The notes under the pieces: model-generated
Database searches by the model: none
What the model saw: only the letters and a program-made list of their open reading frames with translations
Told to the model about the DNA's origin: nothing
Part shown: one piece after another, positions 26,801-41,800 of the stretch
Layout: each line of letters opens with the position of its first letter
Numbering within the stretch: the first letter of the stretch is position 1
DNA from: Omphiscola glabra
Lineage: Eukaryota; Mollusca; Gastropoda; Lymnaeidae
Assembly: GCA_964017045.1 (NCBI GenBank)
Contig: OZ024802.1
Span: forward strand, 24,305,793 to 24,369,792
DNA: 64,000 nt
Direction: 5' to 3'
Program-made: the position numbers and the translations under genes

Positions 26801-29800
26801 TTATTTATTTGTGAACACAAATTTTTAACAATAAATTCTTTTTTTAAGTTATAGGCATAAAAAGTCACCATCAGTATTTTACTTATTTATTTGTTGTTTT
26901 TTAAACTCCTAACTGCTATCCCTTGACCCCCATTCGTGATTCACCATACTTTTCAGAGATACCATCACTCTAAGAGTAAGATGGAGGATTAATAAATTCA
27001 TTAGATATTTTAATTTAGCTCTGGAAAACTTTTTTTTTTACACAAATATTTAACTATTGTATTGCAGGATAGAGAAAAAAAATTGATCTGTAAGTAATGA
27101 TCGCCTGCTTAAATTATTACCACATGAATGATAATTGAACATAAATAATTCTTAAACAGGAGGAGTAACCCTAAAGACCCCAGACAATAATGTGGGAGGG
27201 ATCGACAAGGGGATGTTGATTTCTAAACGAATACAAATTTAAATGAAAGGAAAGTTTACATCGTTGTCTTAGGACTTTTGGGGGGAAAAAAAATAATTTA
27301 ACATTGTCCTCACACACTTTAAATAATGCATGTATATATATTTAAATTTAAATATTCTTACAATTTTTTATATTGTTACAATGCATAAACATAAATATTG
27401 AACAAACCACTCGTGAGAACAATTAATGTTTTATAAATGCCGATCGAGTTGATCTCATAAAACTTTCTTTATTGGTCTTGGTGTTCACTAACTTTTGTTA
27501 ACATGTTTTAAATTACATTACTAGAATATCGTTGAAGTCCATTCAAAACACAGTCAGATTTTTTTTGTGTTAAAAGCTTCATTGGGCTACTTTACAAAAA
27601 AGGATAATTTAAGTTTCAATTTAGATTCTGTAAATATTTTAACAATTTCTATTTTCTTTAAACCACGGTTCCACAAATGTTTTGTAAGTAGAATACAGAA
27701 TCCAATATGAATGGACATCAAACCAAATAGTATTACACAAACAATTTATTAACTTCCTCAACAGTAATACAAAAGAAACATGAACAGAACAAAAGAAATG
27801 AAGAATAAACTGGGGGTGGGGGGGGGGAGAGGTGTAAGCCGTACATGTTTCAGGGTTGTTGAACTGGTCTGGCGGTGTGGGGGGAGGGGAAAAGGGGGGG
27901 GGGGGTGAGTGCTGGTTGAAAAGTTGGCCGATCAAAAATACTTGAATTCACCTCTGTGCTGACCTCCTACAATGTCATCCATGAACGAAGCTTCAGAGTT
28001 AGTTGTCCTTGAAGCTGGGACTCCGTGGTTGTTAATTTGAAGACGATCTACCATAATGTGCTCTTCACGATTGAAATTATCCATTGGCTACAAATGAAAC
28101 AAAACAGGAAATAGCTTTCAGTTTCATGATTGAAATTATCTACTGGCTACAAATGAAACAAAAGAGGAAATAACTTTCAGTGTAAGTTCAAATTTGTCAA
28201 CTGATTATACTCAAAATGGGCAAATTAGAGCAAAACATGAAGTACTGTTAGGTACAAACAATATGCTCATTCATTATTATTTCCTATTGAACATTAGTTT
28301 CAGCTAGATATTTAAATTTACTCAAATGTTACATCTAAATAAAATATATTTATTAATTTGCATCGATAAATTCTCTTTTAAGAAATCGCTATAAAATACT
28401 AAACAAAATCAAAGAATACATCAAATTTTAATGTTTCAAAATGTCAAAAGATTTTGTTTTCAGTTAAGAAGCATAATAATATATGGTCAGATGTTAAAGC
28501 TGAGGAGTTGTCACATCTAAACTTTTTTTTCCTTTCATGTTCAGCAAATTTGACAGTTACAGGGTATACAATGTGGATTGTCAATATTGAATGCCTGGTA
28601 ATTGAAACCCTCAACTCCAAAATTAATACAGAAATACAGGGTATGAAAATATGGATTTTAAATATTAAATGAACTGGACCCCTCACCGTTATGTTATACT
28701 AACTTATACAAATAGTTGAAGTTTAGTAGAATTATGCATTGTTTTAGGTCTACTGTAGTTAGAGAATCTTTGAGTTATGTAGAGAAAAGTGGTTACAATA
28801 TTTGGACGAAATCTCTGGATTCTCAAGGACCTGTACTGGGTACAATGTTTGAAATGCTAATAAATCAATGAAATTCTTGAGTTTTCAATTTGGCTGACTT
28901 TACGGTCTCAAGAATTCCAGCATTGTAAGCATTAGGGTTCTAAGGAATAGTTGATTTAACTTATGAGAAGTGGCCTCAGAAATACAAGAATATTCATTGT
29001 AGGCCCAAAATCAACCAAAGAAAATAAAACACCTGAAAATTAAAACTAAAAATGTATCTCCATACTAGAAATAATTTTAACTTTGTTTGATTTAAATATA
29101 CATGGTAAAGGAAGTGAATTTTGGGTTCAGTAAATATTTTGTTATCCTTATCAGCCTAAAGTTACATAATTTGAAGAAGAAAAAAATGTTTGGAAAGTCC
29201 AACTCTCAGTGTTAGCAATGTAGTGCAATGTATTTCCAACATGAAATAAATTCTTTTAACTTGAATGATCGTTACTGCACTGTCTCCCAAGATTTTTTAC
29301 TGTGTTTAAAAATAATGGGAGCAATACTTTACAATTCTTATACGGTACTTGCAATCATTAAAACATTGTGTATACCTTTCAACAATTGAGCAAGCATTTC
29401 CAACGGTATTGCGGGGGGGGGGGGGGGAGGATAATTTTGTTTGGACAGCCTACTGCTGTGATTGTGTAATGATTTGTTGAAATAATAACTGTACATTTCT
29501 GGTGTTAAATAACTTGTACCCACAGCCACAAAAATTAGAAAAATTATTTATGTATAGACAAAAAAAACCAACATAAATGTGATGGGTGAGATGAGGATGT
29601 ATATAATCATCTAAATGTCCCGTCAGGAAGCAAAAATGTCATTATTGTTCACTGGATGACACCTGCAGCGTATTGTGCCCGTTTTGAGATAACCGATCTC
29701 ATGAAAACTCATCAGTGAAAACTGCGGCTGAGTGACAATAAAAGTGAAGCAAGAATAAGCAGGTTCTGGAATAAAGCTGCAGATAGAATTGTACAGACAG

Positions 29801-32800
29801 AAAACACAACCTGTACCCTAGCTTGTCATCACCTCCAGAAACAGAACTTCACAAAGTCCAAGTACAGAAATGTATTCCATGAACCACTCTGAAAGTTTTG
29901 CTTTAAATTTTAACATGAAGTGATGAAGTCAAAAATAAAAGCTTTATTCCTGTAATTATGATTGGGTTGGTTAAGACCATCACAGTCAAGTCCACTGTTG
30001 TTCAGGTCAAAAAGAGGGGTCAACCTGACATAAAATAAAAAAACCAGAAATGTTTGCATTCTTCTTCTATTTTTTTTTTTTTTTTTTTTTGGCATAAAAA
30101 ATTTAACAGCACCAGTATCACAAGTGTCATTTCCAGTAATTTAACAGCACCAGTATAACAAGTGTCATTTCCAGTAATTTAACAGCACAAGTGTCATTTC
30201 CAGTAATTTAACAGCACCAGTATCACAAGTGTCATTTCCAGTAATTTAACAGCACCAGTATCACAAGTGTCATTTCCAGTAATTTAACAGCACCAGTATC
30301 ACAAGTGTCATTTCCAGTAATTTAACAGCACCAGTATCACAAGTGTCATTTCCAGTCATTTAACAGCACCAGTATCACAAGTGTCATTTCCAGTCATTTA
30401 ACAGCACCAGTATCACAAGTGTCATTTCCAGTAATTTAACAGCACCAGTATCACAAGTGTCATTTCCAGTAATTTAACAGCACCAGTATCACAAGTGTCA
30501 TTTCCAGTCATTTAACAGCACCAGTATCACAAGTGTCATTTCCAGTAATTTTCCTGGGAATATTGAGAAAGTGGATGCAAGACAACATCAAGAGTCTGGT
30601 GAGCATTTGGACGACACAAACATCCAAGATAGAAGATTACGTGCATTCTACACACACAAATAACTCAGCCAGATCTCAGACATCCAACAATTTTGAAATG
30701 GAAATTTCGACATCAGAATTCTTTGTATACCATACACAATACAGATATTGTTTGTATACCATACACAATACAGATATTGTTTGTATACCATATACACAAC
30801 ACAGATATTGTTTGTATACCATACACAGCACATATATTGTTTGTATACCATATACACAACACAGTATGTCAGCCATTGGTGTTATTGTCAGTAAATAAAT
30901 AAACTATAGTCCTGGTCCTCATGTCCTTTAAACTAAGCCACATATGGAAAAGCACTATAGAAGACTAGTACCCATGTGGTTATAATGATAGGTTTGTAAA
31001 GCATATGCAAGACTTCAGGAATTATGAAGAATTTATCACCACTCAAAACTTTATTTTTATAAATTAAATACCGGTGTAAGGCCTTTAAAAACTGATCAGG
31101 TTAGATATCCCATCAGGGTTAGATATCCCATCAGGGTTAGATATCCCATCAGGGTTAGATATCCCATCAGGGTAAGATATCCCATCAGAGTTAGATATTT
31201 CATCCCATCAGGGTTAGATATCCCACCAGGATTTAATTTGAATTATTTGAAACCGTCTTTAAATATCGTCTAGTCTTTCTTAAAGTATCTTAACATTTAA
31301 TTATTTCTTTTTTTATGAACAAATTTATTTGAATAGTTTTACTGTTGCAGGATGAGCTTAAGGTTAATTTTAAATTTCAAGACCATAATTACTGTCCAGG
31401 AACCTGGCTAAATAAATAAACAGATCGGCCACTTCCCCTTAGAGGTGAAAGATTACCAAGACAATGACTAAGACAGAACCACAACAAGCTTTGCAAAAGA
31501 GTACAATAGTCATGCAGAAAGAGTTAGGTGAAAGGTCATGGCCGACAGATCAGCCATGATGCCAGTGACCTGTGTTTACCTAAATAATGCGTCTAGGTGT
31601 CTAGTTAACAAACACCCGCCTCAGTTATAGCCCTGCAAATAGAAGCGTGCAAGGTTTAAATGTTGTGAGAAAAAGACAATGAGGAATTTGTTGGCATTAC
31701 AGGACTGGCTATAATCCAAAGTACAGCAAATAAAAAGACATCGCTCTAGTTACAAGGCTTTCTTAAATTTTAAAAATATTTTTTAGCAAGACCTTTATTA
31801 AAAACACAATTATTTTAATTTCATATTTCTGATTAAATATGTAATTTATTGTAATTACAGCAAGATGCCGATAATCCAGACAAATTGTGGTTTGACCACA
31901 TTCTGACCGTTGACTCATCCGGAGTTTCAAGTCCCATAGACGACCTGTTATCTTTAGTTCAGTAAATTAAATTAAAACTATTAATTAATATTAATTTAGC
32001 TTACAATAACTATTTTATTAGAAAACAAGAAAAAAGAAAAGGGAAAACAAAACTAGTCAAAACCTGCAAAATATGCCAACAGTGCTTGATTTCAAATCAC
32101 ATACATTATTGTACAATTGTACATGTCATTATTTATGGGGAAAGTCTTGAAGTCAATTTTAGTCTTGAAGTCATTATTTAAGTCTTGAAGTCAATTTAAA
32201 TCAAGTTGTGATTCTCGCTCCTAAGACTTTAATTTTTTTATTAGGCTATCTGGGTTTTTGATGCTCCGTTTTTTACGTCTGGATTATTGACGTCTTAATG
32301 TTTCCAGAAATTTATTAAGACCTGGCATTTTAAAATCACAAGCTTTTATCTAATAACATTTCCAGTTATTGAAGAGCACCAATCAAGTATTGAACTGAAT
32401 TGTCCATAAAAACTGCTCTCATTATCAGACTGTAAAAGACATTCTTGATTCTTATAAAAGGAGCAGGTCTGGTATCACATAAAAAGGGCAGTTCACATAA
32501 CCAGCTTAAAAGAGCAGTAGTTTCAGCATAGCACTTTGACCAAACAAACGACCCCACACACAGGCACAGGCTTACCTCTGAGTGGACTTTTTTAAGTATA
32601 GTGTATGGAGCAAAGCCAACTTGGCCCTTAAAGTTACGAAGCTTCCACCAGTTTTTGCTGCTGTCCAGTACCTGAACAAAATTTATGTTGCTTTGATTGT
32701 ATGCAGCAGTAGATATTTTATAGCTCACCATAAGATTCAATTTATAAATACTAGTTAGTCCATATTTTATAGTTAACTAAACTGAAAGATTTGAAATAGG

Positions 32801-35800
32801 AATTGTAAACACAATTCTAGAAATGTCCAAACGAGAAATAATTCTGGTATTAAAAGAGAAATTTTAAATTAGAATTTTTTTTTAACTTAGCCTAATTCAA
32901 GATTTGACCACCTAGGGTAAAATACTTGGGGTAAAATGACAACCGACCTGCAAGATATCCCCTTTTTGAACCGTTAGCTCTTTTGCATTTTTGCCAGGTC
33001 TGTCATGAACAGCTTCATAAATACTGGATGGGAAGAGATTTTGATATTGTTTTAATTCAAGAAAAATGTTAAACCTTCCTTCTGCTGGTCTGGAATCCAA
33101 TTTTTATACAAATCAACTTCTCCTTTATGCTAGTCAAATGTATATTTTATCAAAACGAAGTGACTATTGGTACCCGGGTATCAGAAGTGAGAGGTTGGGA
33201 TTAAAAAACTATTTAAAATATTATTGTTGGGTTCGTAAGACAAAATGAGGTATCAAATGAAAGATAATTGAAAGGACTATATGTTTGTAAACTTACTTCT
33301 TCAGTTTAACTAAAATAAACTACCACAAATGACATCCGAATAGCATTGAGTCTAATGGTACCCGGGAGCGAATGGCAGCAGTGCGTGCCCGGGTCCCATT
33401 TTTGACTAATGCTATTCGGATGTCATTTGTGGTAGCTTATTTTATTTAAACTGAAGAATTAAGTTTACAAACCTATAGCCCATTCAATTATCTTTCATCT
33501 CATAGCTCATTTGGTCTTACGAACCCAACAATAATATTTTAAGCAGTTTCTTAATCCCAGCCTCTCACCTCTGGTACCCGGGTACCAATAGTCGCAGCCT
33601 TATCGAAAAAACTTCTTCCTTAATATAAACAGTTTTAAGAATAATTCTTTTCAGGAATTCAAAAAGCTTTCAATGAAAATGCCGCACAAAAATGTTTGTG
33701 GAAGTTATCCTCTCAGCCGCAAAGCATACAAATATTTCCCCACCTTGTTAATTTTTCTCTTAAAATTTGGATATCCTCCCCCGCAAGCAGCCACATATAA
33801 CAGAACATACATGCATGCACATAAGACAATTAATTTTTCTTCTAAAGTTTGGCTATCCTCCCCACACGCAGCCACATATAACAGAACATACATGCATGCA
33901 CATAAGACAATTAATTTTTCTTCTAAAGTTTGGCTATCCTTCCCGCACGCAGCCACATATAACAGAACATACATGCAAGCACATAAGACATAGTTAATTT
34001 TTCTTCTAAAGTTTAGCTATCCTTCCCGCACGCAACCACATATAACAACATACATGCATGCACATAGGACATAGTGTACACCAAGCACTTACGTAGCATC
34101 AGCAGACCGTCTCAGCTCATCAAAATAAGCAGCATTTTCATCATGCCTGGACAACATACCAGGCTGGGGAATGGGTTCTCTGTCAATGTGCTTGTGGTTT
34201 TCTGATCTTAAATTTCTGTGTATTTGATGGAGTAGAATACAAATATTTAGACAAACAAACAAAAATTGTATAAACTTGCAAAGCTGTAAACATTTTTTTT
34301 TTACACAAATCTTATGTGCCCACTAAACAACTCAAAGTAAAAACAATAATCTAATGATTGGCAATGATTTGTAGAAAAAAACAATAATCTAATGGTTGGC
34401 AATGATTTGTAGAAAAACAAATTTGTTTTACTGATCTGAGATTTAAATGGTAAACAAAATACATATCATTTTTTCATTATTTATTTATTGTTGATTCAAT
34501 GATCATTGTGAAACCTTAAAACAAAATAACTGAGAGTGAAACCGGTAATGGGTAAATATCATAAACTAATTAATGACTGAGCGTCTTCAACTGTTACAAG
34601 AATGGCATGTTTGGTGTTAGCAGTTCTAAGATGTGTCCAGATGCGCTCTGAACAGGAATATTAATGCATGATTAACACACTACAAGGCAATGTTATAATT
34701 GATTAAAAGTTCCATTAATGCAGTCAATATTCACTGACATAAATGAGAAAAAAATTGACATTAAAATGATTGTGAGCAGAAAAACTGGCAGTGCAAGGGT
34801 TAAATCTATTTAGGAGTCACTTCTTCTTTCACTCTAACTCTCAGACAACCTGGCAGTGCAAGGGTTAAATTTATTTAAACGGGTCACTTTTTCTTTCACT
34901 CTAACTCTCAGACAACCTGGCAGTGCAAGGGTTAAATCTATTTAAACAGGAGTCACTACTTTTTTCACTCTAACTCTCAGACAACCTGGCAGTGCAAGGG
35001 TTAAATCTATTTAGGAGTCACTTCTTCTTTCACTCCAACTCAGCTTGTAGAAGATTCAGAAGTTTCAGCTTAAAACACTCCTTTCATTCATGGTATTAGA
35101 TGCTTATCACTATAAAGGGAAACTTTGACACTAATAAAAATATTTTTTTTTTAAAGTTGGAGACATACTACAAAGATAGGCTTCAAATATTTCCTTGCGC
35201 ATAGGTGCACAAATTTAGTCTGTCATAAGGTGCATATATCAAGTTTATTGAAAGTTGCACGAGTACAGTCTGTCATAAGTAAGGTGCACTTATCCAGTTT
35301 ATTAAAAATGTGCGCAAATACAGTCTGTCATGAGTTGCACAAACCCAGAAGTCAGACGGTGCACATATTAAACTGAACACATTTAAAGACTATCAGACTG
35401 AAGTGAGAGTTATTTTCAAGTGCCTTGTTCGAGAGTATGGAGATGAGTCAAGCAACTCATGTTAAAGCAAAATCTATAATTTTCTTTCCTATTTTTTGTG
35501 CAGCAGTTGTTTCAATATATTCCCACCAATTTATATGCATGTTAAGTAAGAGAGGCCTGGACTAAGCTACGTGAGTTAAAGAGAACATTTCCACAACTGT
35601 GATAGGTAGCACAATAAATAGCAAGTGAATTTTACAGTGTGTGCAGTTGAACAAAGCAGAGCAACATACTACAGTACAGGCAAGAAGACTCAGAGTAACA
35701 AGTCAAAATCATAGGGCAGGAGTGGAGTACAAGGTGCAAATGCTTTATGGATATACATTTTTTGAAGCTAGTACACAGCAGTTTATTCCATTTCATTGTC

Positions 35801-38800
35801 TCTGCTTTCCTTTTTAACTTTCACAGCAAAAGGGGGGGGGGGGGGGAAAGAAAGCTGTTCAATTTTGGGAAAATTTTTTATCATCTTCAAAATATACTTG
35901 AAAGTTTAAATTTTGACAGTTTAAATTTTGACAGTTTAAATTTTGAGTTTAAATTTTGACAGGCTGCTAAAAGAAATGGAATAACAATGCTGTGACAGAC
36001 ATCAGATGACAGCGCCACCTGTGTGGGTTTTCTCTTCTTATTTTTACCCTCAGACTTCTACGGCCCTGAAAACAGGATTCCCCGACAATGGGTTTTGTTC
36101 AAACACTTCCAAGGCCAGGACAACTTGACAGTCCAAAAAAAAATGCATACTACTTAAGAATGTCACAATGAAATCTTTCTACCGGCCGCCCAGTCCTGAC
36201 TTCGAATACAGCAAGATGAGCATACCAGGAAGTCTTCTCTAAATTATAGGATACCTCTGTTTAAAACATAAAACATGTTGATGTACAATGTTCATGATAC
36301 TGGTGTCTCAACTGGTGTCTCAGCTGGTGAGCTGTCTAGAAATTAACACAGCGCTGTTCACATATTCCCCGATTTATTCATACTGTTGCTAAAAGATCAT
36401 CTTTAGTAGGATATCAACTCTAGTAGACTATCAACTCTAGTAGACTATCAACTCTAGTAGACTATCAACTCTAGTAGACTATCAACTCTAGTAGACTATC
36501 AACTCTAGTAGACAATCAAGTCTAGTAGACTATCAACTCTAGTAGGCTATCATCTCTAGTAGACTATCAACTCTAGTAGACTATCAACTCTAGTAGACTA
36601 TCCACTCTAGTAGGCTATCAACTCTAGTAGACTATCAACTCTAGTAGACTATCAACTCTAGTAGGCTATCAACTCTAGTAGGCTATCAACTCTAGTAGGC
36701 TATCAACTCTAGTAGGCTATCAACTCTAGTAGGCTATCAACTCTAGTAGGCTATCAACTCTAGTAGGCTATCAACTCTAGTAGGCTATCAACTCTAGTAG
36801 ACTATCAACTCTAGTAGACTATCATCTCTAGTAGACTATCATCTCTAGTAGACTATCAACTCTAGTAGGCTATCAACTCTAGTAGGCTATCAACTCTAAG
36901 TAGGCTATCATCTCTAGTAGACTATCATCTCTAGTAGACTATCAACTCTAGTAGACTATCAACTCTAGTAGACTATCATCTCTAGTAGACTATCAACTCT
37001 AGTAGACTATCATCTCTAGTAGACTATCAACTCTAGTAGACTATCATCTCTAGTAGAATATCATCTCTAGTAGACTATCAACTCTAGTAGACTATCATCT
37101 CTAGTAGACTATCAACTCTAGTAGACTATCATCTCTAGTAGACTGTCAACAGTAGTAGACTATCAACTCTAGTAGACTATCAACTCTAGTAGACTGAACA
37201 ATTATTCTATATTGGTTTTCTTAGTAAAATATCAACTCTAGTAGACTGAACCATTATTTAATATCAGTTTTATTGTCAAGAGTATTCAGACCACTAATAT
37301 TCCAGTAGATGAAATTCTAGAATGGATTTCCTTAGATAGTTTTAATTTTAAACCTAATCAAAGGTTTAATCTATTCAAATCCCAACTAGAAATCTGTACA
37401 ACTCCAACTAGATCTAACTATTTATCTATAAATTTAATGATATAATGAACTGAAGTCTATTCTTATAATGACTAAAAAAAAAATGTTAAACTATCTTGAA
37501 ATTTTATTTTCTAAATTTGACTGAAGAGGGTACCCCACACATGTTATCAATGCTGTCACCTTTCTACGCTGTGCGACTCTACAAAGTCAGAAGAGTATGG
37601 ACTGCCCATTCCGGAACGAGCAGGTGACCGTTCCCGAGACTGTGGTTCATATCCCCTCATTCCGGGAGGTTCCAAGGCCCTAGAGGTTTCATACCCCCTG
37701 GCTGCGTGCACGGGTTCGAAACCTCTAGAGGCCAAGGGCTCAAAACCTCCTCTGGGCTGGGGTTCATAACCAAGCGTGCTGGGCTCGTAGCCCTTTGGGT
37801 TGGAATCAAACCTTTCGAAGTCATCATTTCGATGGTATCTGTCATCATCGGGGAAAGGTGTAGGCCTTGGCGGTGGATTCTGCCATGGGAAAAAAATAAT
37901 GTACGTGGTCGGCGTCAACTTTTGGAATAAGTAAATAATTACGTATTATGTAAAACTGTTTTGAAAACTTAATGGGAGACACATTTGCTCTTCTGCTATG
38001 ATAGTTAAAGCAGTGCATTCCATTTATAACTCTCTTACTCTAACCCAGGGGTCTCCAAACTTTTTTCACGGCGGGCCGGATAACCAAAAAAAAAAAAAAT
38101 GACGAGCGTGGGCCGGATAATGATTACGTACAATAATTTCAAGCCAGAACGAAATTTCAAGTACAGTCGGCGGGCCGGTTGAACTGGCCTCGCGGGCCGG
38201 ATCCGGCCCGAGGGCCGTAGTTTGAAGACCCCTGCTCTAACCCATTGTGGGTAACATATCTCACTCAGTTAATCAACAATGGCTGCTGATTTAATACTTT
38301 CAACAACAAAAATTTCTTAAAACAAGTCTGTTTGTTAAATCATCTTTGATGCCTGCAATCATTGTGTCTTTGAAACTGCATGGTTTTTGTCTTTGAAACT
38401 ATATGGCTTCTGTCTTTGAAACTATATGGTTTTTGTCTTTGAAACTATATGGTTTTTGTCTTTGAAACTATATGGTTTTTGTCTTTGAAACTATATCAAC
38501 CATATGGTTTTTGTCTTTGAAACTATATGATTTTTGTCTTTGAAACTATATGGTTTTTGTCTTTGAAACTATATCAACCATATGGTTTTTGTCTTTGAAA
38601 CTATATGGTTTTTGTCTTTGAAACTATATAGTTTTTGTCTTTGAAACTATATCAACTATATGGTTTTTGTCTTTGAAACTATATGGTTCTTTTTTCATTC
38701 ATATTCCTATCTTTGTACAAACACATTCATCTCCTTTGATACTAACTAACTGTTAAATTTGTGTCTTTACAATTCTCATTTCTCTGAAAAAATATTGATA

Positions 38801-41800
38801 ATAACATAGTTTCACACGTGTTGGTGGCAGCTGGCCTCCACGGCATTTGCCACTCACTCATATTCTATATTCACATGTGCTGGCGACAGCTGACCTCCAT
38901 GGCATTTGCCACCTACTCACATAATTTTATATTCACACGTGCTGGCGGCAGCTGGCCTCCATGGCATTTGCCACTCACTCATATTCTATATTCACATGTG
39001 CTGGCGACAGCTGACCTCCATGGCATTTGCCACCTACTCACATAATTTTGTATTCACACGTGCTGGTGGCAGCTGGCCTCCATGACATTTGCCACCTACA
39101 CACGTAATTATTGTGATTTGATGATGTGATTCCATAACATCCCATAATGATGATTACGGCAATTATCTACAACAGTCACCAGCAATCTCACAGACTGTCC
39201 TTAGCAACCAAACTAAGGAAATCCCGAAGGGACGACCAGTAGTTACATACATAAGATCTTATTCTGTCCTCTATCATCGGCTGTGTCCTGATAGGTTCTA
39301 TTGGCAGAGGAGCCAGGGGCTGTTGTGACATGACGGCCGAGCGCGCCGTCAGCTCATCAATGACACCAGCTGCCGGCTGCCAGCCGTCATAGAACTCAGG
39401 AACGTAAGGAGGGATGTGGCCGTTCCACTCATCTCTGTCAGGAACAATACAACAACTTATTTACAAAGTATTTTAAGTGTGTAAAATTATGTTTAAGTTC
39501 AACTATAACATTTCATGCTAAATATTAAACACTGCTCCACCACTACTTACTAAAGAGATAATTAAATTAAGTTTTTAAAAAAAAAAATTTTAAAATAAAA
39601 ATATCCCCCCCTCCGGCGCATACTATCATTTCTGGGCAAGTTATTATAGAATGTTCCAGATATTAAGCGCATGGTAATAAAATCAATGCCATTTCCATAC
39701 CTGCTGGTGGTCCAATGTTTGCCTAGGGCCTGCCACAATTCAATTTCTTTTGAAGTCAAGCAGTTGAGAAGCAGCTGCTTGGCATCTCCGGTGAGCACAG
39801 GGGCCACAGCTTGATCTCCCAGGTTCTGGTTGCCGTGGTAGGGATCACGGCTGGCTTCATAGATCAGGGAAAGTGGGGTGAACAAGAAATGGACCAGCTC
39901 TGGTGCGTTGGGATCATGGATGTGGGCTTTCAACTTGGCCTGTTTGTGGGAATTTAAGCAAAATTTTCCAATTTACGACGCAGGACTCTCATTGAGGAAT
40001 TTTTAAAATTTGCTGTGGCCAACATTGAGTAAAAAAAATTTGGGAGTGATCTGTGATCTGGTGTTTAGCGTACAATGTAAACAGAGTGATTTACTTGGAT
40101 CTGGTGTTTAGCCTACAAAGAAAACCAAGTGATTTAGGACACACATCAGCACTAATACATTTAATGAAAAAACAAACGAACAATTTACCTGGCTGGTTTG
40201 CAACAACTCTGGAAAACAATTCTAATAATTTAAAATGAAAGAACTTCAAAACTGGGACATGGTATTTTGGAAAAAAAATTATTCTGACTAAATATGATTA
40301 AACGAATTATAATTACCAAAAGGTTGAAAGAAAGTTTAAACTTCTGGAAAATGTCCACAAAATCACGGTCTGGGGGAGGACGAGCTCGGGCATTCAACAT
40401 TCCATCTGTGGAACACAACAAACTCACTGACTTAATGAACACATGGGAGCAAAATAAAGATACAACTTTTTGCAATATACATTTAAGTACCAAAAAGTGG
40501 AACATTAATTCAGCTCTACTTCTAGTCTGACAATGTACAATTATAAAGGCTCAACGGGTAAGTTCTTAAACAAAGTAAGCACAATATATACATTTGATCA
40601 GTTAACAAACATTAGGTTAGTAACAAAAATGAGATGCCATGTCTGGAACACTAATTTCAATGATTAAATGAGATGCCATATCTGGAACACTAGTTTCAAT
40701 GATTAAATGAGATGCCATGTCTGGAACACTAGTTTCAATGATTAAATGAGATGCCATGTCTGGAACACTAGTTTCAATGATTAAATGAGATGCCATGTCT
40801 GGAACACTAGTTTCAATGATTAAATGAGATGCCATGTCTGGAACACTAGTTTCAATGATTACATGAGATGCCATGTCTGGAACACTAGTTTCAATGATTA
40901 AATGAGATGCCATGTCTGGAACACTAGTTTCAATGATTAAATGAGATGCCATGTCTGGAACACTAGTTTCAATGATTAAATGAGATGCCATGTCTGGAAC
41001 ACTAGTTTCAATGATTAAATGAGATGACATATCTGCAAGACTACTTGATGACTAAATGATAAAATAAGTAACAAATAATCCATTCCAACCAGTCAAGTAG
41101 ATTTCATCAAATCAATCAAACTTTTAAATAAAATTTTTCTTCTCTGAAAACAAATGTTGCTATGTGAAATCTATTCCAATATATCTTTTTGATTTCAATT
41201 CCAAAATATCTTCCCACAAATTATTTTTTAAATATAAATTATTGCGTTTAATTTCAACATATCTCTCTACGTTATATTGGTAACGTTTTAGTTATATTTT
41301 AAAACATTCATTATCCTATAGTCCTACAGTGAACTATTCTCTTGCTAAAAATCCAGTCAAATCAACTTGTCTGTGTTGCTCCTTGAAGCTCAAGAGTTTG
41401 AGAACCATTACACTTCAAGGGCCCTGTCCATGGGGCATGCCATTCTATAAATAGACACCTTATTAGACTGCATAAGATATAACACTTCCTCATTCTGGCT
41501 GAACCAGAAAAAAAAACACAAAAAAAAACTAGGCTATTCACCTGTCACTGAATAGAATTATTTAGTCTTTATCTGCCACAGCCAGATGATAATAGGGTAA
41601 AAAAATTTGCTTGGTTTCATGATAAAATATATTCTCATAGGTGTGTTTTGTATTGAACAGCTAGAAGGAGTGATACCTTGTCATGAATGATGTTATCTTC
41701 TCCAGCCAAGACTGGTGGATTACAATGAAATGGAACATAAATTTGAAACAATATTTTATGATAAAGCAGTGGTTCTCATCTTAATGCTGCGACCCTTTAT

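Larger units (their letters stand above)
22065..27951 (-). other. Large EPS8 intron
   Basis: AT-rich. It holds the fold-back element at 23030-23405 and a hAT MITE at 25003-25171. Other features are a CT/TA/TG/AG composite microsatellite at 26508-26551 and G-tracts near 26614, 27811 and 27894. I see no further exon, and the phase joins directly across it. Confidence 0.75.

Noticed and set aside
30533..30902. Plus-strand frame of 121 codons ending in YHTQYRYCLYT repeats
   Set aside because: It spans two different arrays and the stretch between them, and its mirror frames on the other strand are just as open.
33673..33997. Frames over the 81-bp repeat
   Set aside because: 81 is a multiple of three, so frames persist by chance on both strands; no similarity to a protein family.
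36405..37195. CRISPR-like regular array
   Set aside because: Direct tandem units without spacers, in a eukaryotic intron. The same holds for all arrays in the window.
37700..37730. GGTTCGAAACCTC, resembling a tRNA B box
   Set aside because: It lies inside the coding exon of EPS8 and has no A box or cloverleaf around it.
40617..41030. Long minus-strand open frame with a 13-residue repeat
   Set aside because: It is a read-through of the 39-bp minisatellite (39 = 13 codons), lies in an EPS8 intron and has no splice-compatible edges.
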